Source: Candidatus Thorarchaeota archaeon (lineage in GTDB: Archaea > Asgardarchaeota > Thorarchaeia > Thorarchaeales > Thorarchaeaceae). Taken from it: a stretch of DNA of 30,326 nucleotides. The notes below the pieces were generated by a model, which saw only the letters and a list, made by a program, of their open reading frames with translations, was not told the DNA's origin and did no database searches. Made by a program: the position numbers and the translations under genes. This document shows positions 8,428 through 14,760 of this stretch, piece by piece. Location of the stretch: NCBI GenBank assembly GCA_029855935.1, contig JAGSHN010000013.1, positions 1-30,326 of the forward strand, written 5' to 3'. Numbering within the stretch: position 1 is the first letter of the stretch; every line of letters begins with the position of its first letter.

Positions 8428-8497
8428 ACTATATGTTTCGAACAGACTATAGAAGAAGACAGTGAGATGATGGCACGGGGAGTGTTCCCCACGTGCC
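8428..8497 (+). other. TATA-like element plus perfect-arm hairpin between convergent genes
   Basis: ACTATATG at 8428-8435 is followed about 35 nt later by a strong inverted repeat at 8472-8497. Arms GGCACG and CGTGCC flank an inner GGG/CCC with one bulged A. It lies in the 165-nt gap between the small membrane peptide (plus) and rpoP (minus). It could be a small RNA with its own promoter, a two-way transcription end, or chance. No known RNA family was recognised. Confidence 0.3.
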
Positions 8498-8537
8498 ACA
8501 GCGTGATGGAGATATCACGTTGTTTCGATTTGACCCA

Positions 8538-8681
8538 TCACACGCCCTTGACGCGCTTGACTACCGGGGGGCGAATCTTGTAGAGGATGCGCCCTCCACA
8601 GTTGGGGCACTTTACTCCCGGCAGTGCATTGAGCCCCTCCTTGGTCACCTCAGAGTGACAGAAGTGACATACGTAAGTCAT
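8538..8681 (-). CDS. rpoP: RNA polymerase subunit Rpo12 (RpoP)
   Basis: 47 residues from ATG 8681: a zinc-binding CHFC near the N-terminus, CPNCGG in the middle, and a basic C-terminus (RILYKIRPPVVKRVKGV). This is the archaeal counterpart of eukaryotic Rpb12, a small subunit needed for assembly and promoter opening. A longer in-frame ORF reaches 8741, but homologues start just before the first CxxC, and GGTGG lies 3-8 nt upstream of this ATG. A TATA-like element at 8713-8720 would fall inside the longer version, which also favours the short start. It is downstream of the radical SAM gene on the same strand but appears to have its own promoter. Confidence 0.9.
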   Translation of the reverse strand: MTYVCHFCHSEVTKEGLNALPGVKCPNCGGRILYKIRPPVVKRVKGV

Positions 8682-8712
8682 CTTACCACCATGTAGTCGC
8701 GGGCCCGTGAGG

Positions 8713-8720
8713 ACATATGA
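8713..8720 (-). promoter_or_regulatory. Putative TATA box for rpoP
   Basis: Minus strand TTCATATGT-like element, about 35 nt upstream of ATG 8681, between rpoP and the end of the radical SAM gene. Visual call. Confidence 0.35.
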
Positions 8721-8728
8721 AGCTTTGC

Positions 8729-10357
8729 TTAGCCGAACCACATTTCATCATCTCGGCCCCGTCTTCTCGCCTCCATCCCCTCTCTGAGGACCGTCCCCAG
8801 CAGAAGGCCCGCACTGAGAACTCTTGTTATTCGCACATCAAGCAGTGTGCCGGGCGTGTATCCCCCTGCAACCGTCATAATTGGCCCCTCTCCGAGCGGA
8901 TAGACCATCGTGTATCCCCTATGGGTCAGCGAGGCCTCTGCAGCGATACCCCGCACGATTCTTCCGACATAGCGCCTCTTTCGTCGCCTATTGATTCTCT
9001 CAACCGCCTCTCTCAGAAGTCGTCCCCTGCGGTCTCTTGGCGAGGCTCTCGGAAAGTCGGCAAAGGCAGAACCTGGCAACGGCTCGAAGGCGTAGAGTAT
9101 GATCCTCTCGGCACCCGCTCTGTCAATCTCCTCAAGCAGGTTGATAGTCTCCCTGACGGTCGCATCATCCTCTCCCGGAAGGCCGTAGATGAGGTAGACA
9201 AACGGTCTCATACCCACCTCTCGCGCCGTTCTCACAGCACGTACTACGTCCGCGGGGTCGCCACACTTTCCTACTCTTCGACGATGCTCTCTCGAACCTG
9301 ACTCCAGCCCGATGTTCGGGGACGTGTCCTTCACGTACCGTGCGATGATCTGCGCCACCTCTGGTGTGAAGAGGCACGCCTTGATGTTCTCAATCGAGAG
9401 ATGCGCTCTGCCCTCTCGGAAGGCAGGCAGGGATGCAATACTGCTCAGCAGCGACTCTATGGCGCGCAGGTTGGGTGCTGGTGCACAAGGGTCTGTCGCA
9501 GGATACCTGCCGCGGCGGAAATCGAGGAAGTCCGGCGCCTCCAGCACAATCCTGTGGACTCCGAGTGTCAAGAGCTCCTCAACCTCTGTCACAATGCTCT
9601 CTATGTTCCTCGATCTTGGAGCCCCCCAAGTGGCAGGTACACTGCAGAACCCACATCCCGGGGGGATATCGTGGGGACATCTCACTCGCAAGACCGGGTC
9701 CGGTGAGGTGCATCGGCCGCAGTCATCACACTGACGGCCGTCAGGCAGTCTCAATGTGGTCCTGAGGAAGTTCGAACAGCCTCTCAGCACCTCGACATAG
9801 ACCTTGCTCGCCTGGTACGCGGGATAGTCCACAATGCGCGTGACGGAGGGAACATAGCGTCTCATCGTGTTCTCGTCCATCAGGTCGCGCTGCTCTGTGA
9901 GTACAGGTTGTCCCTGATGCAGAAACCCTATCCCCTTGATGGTGTGCAGGTCGCAGCCACCTTCAAGGAAGCCCCCCTTGATGAGGTCCTCAACGGTGCG
10001 TTCGCCCTCTCCAATCACCATTGCATCTGGACGAAGTCTGGACAGGACGCGCTCGCCCCCGGATGCTATCGGACCACCCAGAAGGACATTTCCGCGGCGC
10101 CTGCGTCGCCACCGCCTGATCACACGAGATACTGCAGTCTGGTCGGTTGTCATTGCACTGACCGCGATGTGCGCGAAGTTCCGAAGTCTGACACGTCCAT
10201 CGAGGACATCCTCAGCGCGTGCTATTCTGCACTCGACATCCAGCATCTCAAGAACGCCGGCGATTGTGCGAGGGCCGCAACCTATTGCGTCACGTGAGGT
10301 GACTCTTCTCCCAGAGCCTGCGCTGAGGGCGTCGACTATCAGTACGCGGTCTGACAT
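8729..10357 (-). CDS. Radical SAM enzyme with B12-binding-like N-terminus and C-terminal TRAM domain
   Basis: 542 residues from ATG 10357. The N-terminal part (about 1-140) resembles a Rossmann/B12-binding-like domain (VLLGGPIASGG, VIGEGERTVEDLI). The radical SAM core has its last two cluster cysteines in PPGCGFCSVPATWG. It is preceded by VLRGCSNF and an insert of about 45 residues with five further cysteines, including CDDCGRC. The C-terminal about 60 residues (RYVGRIVRGI, GGYTPGTLLDVRITRV) look like a TRAM RNA-binding domain, so tRNA or RNA modification is a reasonable guess. The substrate is unknown. The ORF runs to a GTG at 10423, but a TATA element overlaps that codon, so the internal ATG is preferred. 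Divergent from aIF1. Confidence 0.8.
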   Translation of the reverse strand: MSDRVLIVDALSAGSGRRVTSRDAIGCGPRTIAGVLEMLDVECRIARAEDVLDGRVRLRNFAHIAVSAMTTDQTAVSRVIRRWRRRRRGNVLLGGPIASGGERVLSRLRPDAMVIGEGERTVEDLIKGGFLEGGCDLHTIKGIGFLHQGQPVLTEQRDLMDENTMRRYVPSVTRIVDYPAYQASKVYVEVLRGCSNFLRTTLRLPDGRQCDDCGRCTSPDPVLRVRCPHDIPPGCGFCSVPATWGAPRSRNIESIVTEVEELLTLGVHRIVLEAPDFLDFRRGRYPATDPCAPAPNLRAIESLLSSIASLPAFREGRAHLSIENIKACLFTPEVAQIIARYVKDTSPNIGLESGSREHRRRVGKCGDPADVVRAVRTAREVGMRPFVYLIYGLPGEDDATVRETINLLEEIDRAGAERIILYAFEPLPGSAFADFPRASPRDRRGRLLREAVERINRRRKRRYVGRIVRGIAAEASLTHRGYTMVYPLGEGPIMTVAGGYTPGTLLDVRITRVLSAGLLLGTVLREGMEARRRGRDDEMWFG

Positions 10358-10422
10358 TCCTCTCTGGCCCCATCGGGCTGATCCATCTCTCAGACGGTAG
10401 GATGCCTCGCCGTTCAGTTGCA

Positions 10423-10429
10423 CTTATAT
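10423..10429. promoter_or_regulatory. Shared TATA element between the radical SAM gene and aIF1
   Basis: CTTATAT on plus and ATATAAG on minus, 62 nt from the aIF1 start and 66 nt from the radical SAM ATG. It is the main A/T-rich element in the divergent gap and could serve either direction. A second element (CTATTTTA, 10447-10454) could serve aIF1 alone. Confidence 0.45.
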
Positions 10430-10484
10430 GTCACCCTGATACCTCTCTATTTTAGACAAAAAGACGTACAGGAGAAAGCGAGAC

Positions 10485-10826
10485 CTGTCGGACGAAGGAG
10501 GTATTTGCCCAAACTGCGGTCTTCCAACAGACCTCTGTGTCTGCGAGACCATTGCACAAGAGGAAGCACGAATTACGGTCACTGTGGAACGCCGGAAATG
10601 GGGCCGGCTGACGACCGTGATCTCGGGTTTTGACAAGAACATTGACCTTGGGGAGATGGCCACCAAGCTCAAGAGCAAACTGGCCTGTGGTGGTGCTGCA
10701 AAACATGGTCACATCGAGCTACAGGGCGACCATCGCGGTGTCATCAAGGAGGTCCTCAGCCAGCTTGGTTTCCCCGAGGAGACCATTCACATTGACTGGT
10801 CGTTCATGCCATCCGGACGCAGATGA
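10485..10826 (+). CDS. aif1: Translation initiation factor aIF1 (SUI1), apparent CTG start
   Basis: 113 residues. The SUI1 core (RRKWGRLTTVISGFD, LKSKLACGG, IELQGDHRG, LGFPEETI) is clear. The N-terminus ICPNCGLPTDLCVC matches the cysteine motif of archaeal aIF1. aIF1 binds the small ribosomal subunit and helps it select the correct start codon. Between the upstream in-frame stop (10437-10439) and a GTG at 10584 there is no ATG, GTG or TTG, yet the conserved cysteine motif lies wholly in this interval. CTG 10485 gives L/M-S-D-E-G-G-ICPNCG, the expected N-terminal length, and AGGAG at 10470-10474 lies 10 nt upstream. Starting at GTG 10584 would remove the motif. A sequence error is the main alternative. 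Confidence 0.88.
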   Translation: MSDEGGICPNCGLPTDLCVCETIAQEEARITVTVERRKWGRLTTVISGFDKNIDLGEMATKLKSKLACGGAAKHGHIELQGDHRGVIKEVLSQLGFPEETIHIDWSFMPSGRR

Positions 10827-11016
10827 CCCCCCGTGGTCTGTATATCGGCTCACTGCCGCATGACCATCGCACGAAAAGAAGTATTGTGACTGTAGCCGCC
10901 ACCGGTGACCTGTGACCGCAGGGCCACGTGAATCCTCAGTCCGTGCGGTAACGTCATACGTCCCTGACAAGAGAGGGATGCCCAGCTGATATCGTGCCCC
11001 CATCCTTCTTCTCGAC

Positions 11017-12006
11017 CTACTGATGACCCTGACCAAAACCACCCTGTGAGTCTATATTGAGGACTCTGACAATCTCCTTGTAGCGATTCCTCACTGTGAC
11101 CTCAGTCACCCGGGCCACCTCTGCTATCTCGCGCTGAGTCCTCCTCTCATCGAGCAGAATTGATGCCACGTATATCGCTGCTGCTGCCAGCCCGAGCGGG
11201 TCGCGTCCGATTGTCAACCCCATCTCCCTACTTCTCTTCAATATCTCAATCGTCCTCAGCTGTACAGGGCTTGAGAGTGACAGTTCGGATGCAAATCTCG
11301 GGATGTAGTCTATCGGATTCGAGAGCGGAATCTTGATTCGCAGGCTTCGGAGAAGCAGCCTGTAGCACTGACCCAGCTTCTTCTTATCGACCCTTGAGGC
11401 ATCTGCTATCTCGTCGAGTGGGCGTGGTTTCTGTCGTATCCTGCAAGCAGCATACAGAGTGGCCGCCACCATGGCCTCTATGGATCTGCCTCTCACGAGC
11501 TTCTTGATGATGGACTTTCGATACAGAAGCGCAGCCAGTTCGCGTATTGATGAGGGAATGGAGAGCTGTGATGCCAGTCTCTCAAGCTCTGACATGGCCT
11601 GTGCGAGGTTGCGGTCAATCGATCCGTGGACACGAGACCGTATCTGCCACTTTCTAAGACGATAGATCTCTGAGCGGCGTGTGGGAGTGAGCTTTCTGCC
11701 AGATGTGTCCCTGTCGCGCCAGTCTATGACGGTCGAGAGACCCTTGTCGTGAATAGTGTATCTCATTGGTGCGCCAACTCGACTGCGCGCCTCTGCCTCC
11801 TCGTGACTGAACACACGCCATTCTGCACCTGTGTCTATGCGATGGTCGGATAGTACAAGGCCGCATCCTGCACATATCCGCTCCCCGCGTGCTGCGTCCT
11901 CAATGACCTGCGTAGACCCGCACTCAGGACAGCAGACAGTGTCGCTACTGGTGCCCCCACTGGTATGCTTCTCCTCATCCTTCCCCTGCAAACCTTCCAA
12001 AGACAT
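11017..12006 (-). CDS. tfb: Transcription initiation factor TFB
   Basis: About 329 residues. It has an N-terminal zinc ribbon (CPECG, CAGCG), a B-reader/linker segment (DHRIDTGAEWRVFSHEE), then two cyclin repeats. The first includes AATLYAACRIRQKPRPLDEIADASRVDKKKLGQCYR, the second LAAAAIYVASILLDERRTQREIAEVARVTEVTVRNRYKEI. TFB recruits RNA polymerase to TBP-bound promoters, like eukaryotic TFIIB. The ORF extends to TTG 12045. ATG 12006 abuts GGGGAGGT with no spacing, while TTG 12000 has that site 6 nt upstream, so the true start may be TTG 12000. It converges on aIF1 across a 190-nt gap in which I see no gene. Confidence 0.95.
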   Translation of the reverse strand: MSLEGLQGKDEEKHTSGGTSSDTVCCPECGSTQVIEDAARGERICAGCGLVLSDHRIDTGAEWRVFSHEEAEARSRVGAPMRYTIHDKGLSTVIDWRDRDTSGRKLTPTRRSEIYRLRKWQIRSRVHGSIDRNLAQAMSELERLASQLSIPSSIRELAALLYRKSIIKKLVRGRSIEAMVAATLYAACRIRQKPRPLDEIADASRVDKKKLGQCYRLLLRSLRIKIPLSNPIDYIPRFASELSLSSPVQLRTIEILKRSREMGLTIGRDPLGLAAAAIYVASILLDERRTQREIAEVARVTEVTVRNRYKEIVRVLNIDSQGGFGQGHQ

Positions 12007-12128
12007 ACCTCCCCTGACCAAGAGGTTGCAAGCGAGCGGGCGCAACGATGCCAGAAATCGCTGTCAGTTTCCAAGGTGCTCTGCCGAGGCTCCGAGGACC
12101 CACCCTCATCTCTCATTTGAAAACAAGC

Positions 12129-12137
12129 ATTTAATGA
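12129..12137 (-). promoter_or_regulatory. Putative TATA box for tfb
   Basis: Minus strand CATTAAATG in the 5' gap of tfb. It predicts a leader of roughly 100 nt to the start near 12006. The rest of the gap up to the methionine aminopeptidase stop shows no gene. Visual call. Confidence 0.4.
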
Positions 12138-12287
12138 TTGTGGGAGACGTGCCCGATAGTGTTTGTCGCACCTATTGGCTCATACAGATCCATGCTCGTT
12201 GGTGGTGCCCTCCCTCTTTCACCTCGTGAGGCTCCCTCCGGACCGCATCCGTTCTCGGGTCAGCTGACGTTTCGCTTCACGGCTCAC

Positions 12288-13223
12288 TCATGTCGTCTGC
12301 TCGTGACCATCGTCGGTGATCAACACAGTGTGTTCGTGCTGCGACACGAACACCCCCTTCTCCTCAGCAAGAATGGGATGGGCTATCAACGCGCCATTCT
12401 GTCGAAGCTCGCGAATTGCCATCTTGAGGGCCGCGTGCCTCATCCGCTGAGCAAGCCATCGCTCTGCAAACGGGAACTCCCTGTACTCTCGCCGTGCGAT
12501 ACTCAGGAATTGGCGGCTCCCTCTGAAGCGTACTGGGACCCTGATTGGCAGAAGCTGGTAGATCAGCGGGTTGGGCTGTTCTGTGACATTCCCCGAGCCC
12601 GTGCTGGCAAAGACCTCTATGGCATATGCCTCTCCTGCCTCGACTACCACCTCTGGCTTTCCCGACACACAGGGCACCTGCTTCTCTCCATGCAGTGTCC
12701 ACTCCTCCAGCTGATGGCCTGTGAGTTGCTTGACTGGTTCGAAGCCAGCACTGTGAATAGTGTCCTCAATCAGCTCACCTATTGTGTTCAGCTTCGCCCC
12801 TGGTCGGATCACATCGACTGCGGCCCTCACTGCCTCCTCTGCAGCCTTGACAAGGCTCTCGTGTTCAGGATTGAGCGCCACAGTGAATGCCGAGTCCGAG
12901 ATGCATCCCTCGACATGCGCCCCACAGTCGACTGTGACGAGATCGCCATCCTGTATCACCGTCTCATCGTTGAGCGGGGAGGTATAGTGCGCTGCGATAT
13001 GGTTGATTGCAACGTTGCACGGAAAGGACAGGCCAGTGGCGTGTTCTCTGATGTAGCTCTCCACCGCCTCCACAATGTCTATGACCTTGGTGCCGGGCTT
13101 GATCATTGGTCTTGCTATATCGAGGGCCTCACGCGCAATCACACCAGCGCGACGCCACCGATCCCACTCGTCCTCAGGCTCCTCGGCCTCGGTCTGGTCC
13201 TCTGTTTCTGACTTCTCGGACAA
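12288..13223 (-). CDS. map: Methionine aminopeptidase, type II
   Basis: 311 residues. The pita-bread fold metal ligands are visible: Asp in VTVDCGAHV, Asp in ISDSAF, His in TGHQLEEW, Glu in AIEVFAS and Glu in SQHEHTVLI. A helical insert before the last ligand (FRGSRQFLSIARREYREFPFAERW) marks the type II form used by archaea and the eukaryotic cytosol. It removes initiator Met from nascent proteins with a small second residue. The first about 18 residues are acidic and unlike the catalytic domain. The start is TTG 13223: the next in-frame Met is far inside the fold, and an AGGTGAT-type site lies just upstream. A possible TATA is at 13268-13275 (minus). Confidence 0.95.
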   Translation of the reverse strand: MSEKSETEDQTEAEEPEDEWDRWRRAGVIAREALDIARPMIKPGTKVIDIVEAVESYIREHATGLSFPCNVAINHIAAHYTSPLNDETVIQDGDLVTVDCGAHVEGCISDSAFTVALNPEHESLVKAAEEAVRAAVDVIRPGAKLNTIGELIEDTIHSAGFEPVKQLTGHQLEEWTLHGEKQVPCVSGKPEVVVEAGEAYAIEVFASTGSGNVTEQPNPLIYQLLPIRVPVRFRGSRQFLSIARREYREFPFAERWLAQRMRHAALKMAIRELRQNGALIAHPILAEEKGVFVSQHEHTVLITDDGHEQTT

Positions 13224-13294
13224 TTAGCATCACCTAGTGATTGGACTGCACGTGGCCTTGTGTCTACTCATAAGACTGACGGAATGACCGCCCA

Positions 13295-13684
13295 CTACAG
13301 GGTGGCTGCAATTCGCTTGGCAATACTCGTCATCATAAAGAAGAGATATCCAAGATTGACCTTCCTGTTCGTCAGCACACAAAGGAGGGCGTCCTCTCCT
13401 GCGTTGCATATGACGAGATATCCGTTCTCTCCCTCCACCAGCATACGGACGAGTTCACCGCGTTTCAGCTGCGGGAAGACCTTCCTTGTCGCCATATCAA
13501 TCTGTGTTGACCTCCCAGCGATGACATCCTCATCGGGCAAATTGCCAGATGCGTCATCAGGAAAATACGAGCAGATTGTCAGTCCTTGCGACTTGGAGAC
13601 TATCAGAGTGGCCTCTATGTTTCCCTGGGAGGCTCGACTCAGGTCCTTGAGAAGTTCGGTGAGCTTTTCCGACTTACTAGACAA
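13295..13684 (-). CDS. Roadblock/LC7-domain protein
   Basis: 129 residues from TTG 13684. The single domain (KLTELLKDLSRASQGNIEATLIVSKSQGLTICSYFP, then KVFPQLKRGELVRMLVEGENGYLVICNAG, ending in a long helix) fits Roadblock/LC7. This family is expanded in Asgard archaea and usually regulates or scaffolds small GTPases. No GTPase gene is adjacent. The longest ORF begins at ATG 13726, but a strong TATA at 13734-13743 would put the RNA start inside it. GGGAGG at 13693-13698 sits 8 nt before TTG 13684, which also gives a typical Roadblock length. The promoter lies in the end of the upstream GGGP synthase gene. Confidence 0.85.
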   Translation of the reverse strand: MSSKSEKLTELLKDLSRASQGNIEATLIVSKSQGLTICSYFPDDASGNLPDEDVIAGRSTQIDMATRKVFPQLKRGELVRMLVEGENGYLVICNAGEDALLCVLTNRKVNLGYLFFMMTSIAKRIAATL

Positions 13685-13733
13685 AGATGGTTCCTCCCTA
13701 CGTGGGCATGCGACAAAAATGGTCATATACTCT

Positions 13734-13743
13734 CTATTTAAAC
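13734..13743 (-). promoter_or_regulatory. Putative TATA box for the Roadblock gene
   Basis: Minus strand GTTTAAATAG, a near-ideal archaeal TATA, overlapping the stop codon of the GGGP synthase gene (13738-13740). The predicted start site near 13710 leaves about 26 nt before TTG 13684. Confidence 0.6.
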
Positions 13744-14511
13744 TCTCTTGGCCCCAGCCTTCTTCAGGGCTCTGACTATCCGGCTCAGTGCCTCTCCACC
13801 GTCCTCTGGCAGGCTCCGTTCCACAAAGGTCCCCTGGACGACGATGGATGCGCCAGCGTCGACAGCGCGCACCACCGACTTCTCATCATTGAACCCTCCA
13901 CCCGTGATTATCGGAATCTCTGCGTACTTCGCCACAGTAGAAATGATCTCGGGCGGGACACCGCCACCCTCCGCGCCGCTGCCTGCCTCGAGATAGACCA
14001 ACCGAAAGCCCATCAGCTCTGCAGCAAGGGCATACATAAGAACGAGCCTTGGCTTGTCCCGCGGGAACGGTTTCGCGTCTCCGACCCATGCTGCAGTCTT
14101 GCCGGGGGCTATCATCAGGTAGGCCATCGGAATCGTTTCAATGCCTGCCATCTTCACTCTCGCCGCGGCAAGAGACTGTGCTCCCACAATCCAGTACGGG
14201 TTCGTGCTGTTCAGCAGACTCATAAAGAACATGGCATCCGCATACTCCGACACCCCGGTGATGTTCCCAGGAAAGAGGATAGTGGGGATATCCACAGCGT
14301 CGTTAATGGCCTTGACGGACTCGTCAATCAGACCGAATATCGTGCTGCCCCCAATCATAATAGCATCTGTGCCGGCCTTCTCTGCTAGAGCGGCAAGCCT
14401 GGCGGCCTCCTCTGTCGTCATCTGCAGGGGGTCTGGGTCCAGCAGCGAGAAGTGCAGTGCACCCTCACTCTCTCGCTTCTCAAGGATATATCTCCAGACT
14501 CTTCCGTCCAT
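13738..14511 (-). CDS. Geranylgeranylglyceryl phosphate synthase
   Basis: 257 residues, TIM barrel. Motifs: HFSLLDPDP near the N-terminus, MIGGSTIFG, TILFPGN, the phosphate and glycerol site LVYLEAGSGAEGGGVPPEI, and IITGGGFNDEK. It joins geranylgeranyl diphosphate to sn-glycerol-1-phosphate, the first committed step of archaeal ether-lipid synthesis. Length and motifs fit the larger (group II) archaeal enzymes. ATG 14511 is chosen over the in-frame TTG at 14529 because GGGAG at 14521-14525 lies 9 nt upstream. It is divergent from hdrA, and the Roadblock gene follows from its own promoter. Confidence 0.93.
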   Translation of the reverse strand: MDGRVWRYILEKRESEGALHFSLLDPDPLQMTTEEAARLAALAEKAGTDAIMIGGSTIFGLIDESVKAINDAVDIPTILFPGNITGVSEYADAMFFMSLLNSTNPYWIVGAQSLAAARVKMAGIETIPMAYLMIAPGKTAAWVGDAKPFPRDKPRLVLMYALAAELMGFRLVYLEAGSGAEGGGVPPEIISTVAKYAEIPIITGGGFNDEKSVVRAVDAGASIVVQGTFVERSLPEDGGEALSRIVRALKKAGAKRV

Positions 14512-14651
14512 AGCGTCCGTCTCCCGCAATGAATGTCACCGCATGGATGGGTCTTTTTACAGTTTTGGTGGTTCTCATCGGCACTTGGCAACGCCCCTCA
14601 ACATCACAGGCCGCATCACGGTTGTGCGCATATCCGACTGATTCCGCAATG

Positions 14652-14659
14652 CTTTATTA
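14652..14659 (+). promoter_or_regulatory. Putative TATA box for hdrA
   Basis: CTTTATTA in the divergent gap between GGGP synthase and hdrA. It predicts an RNA start near 14680 and a leader of about 80 nt. It also lies inside the over-extended hdrA ORF that opens at 14533, supporting the downstream ATG. Confidence 0.5.
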
Positions 14660-14760
14660 GGCGTGACCTGTCGCCTCACGTAGACGGAGCGCGAGACCGT
14701 CTATCTGCGTTGTTTCATCTCCGATGCAGACGGTCTCCAGCCGTTGTCGAGGAGTGCATC

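Noticed and set aside
8461-8537. Possible C/D box guide RNA (TGATGG-like boxes at 8467 and 8503)
   Set aside because: Both boxes are imperfect and no CTGA D or D' box lies at suitable spacing.
12138-13211. Long plus-strand ORF (357 codons) opposite methionine aminopeptidase
   Set aside because: The minus-strand frame has all metal ligands of type II methionine aminopeptidase. The plus frame shows no family motif and is a codon-bias shadow.
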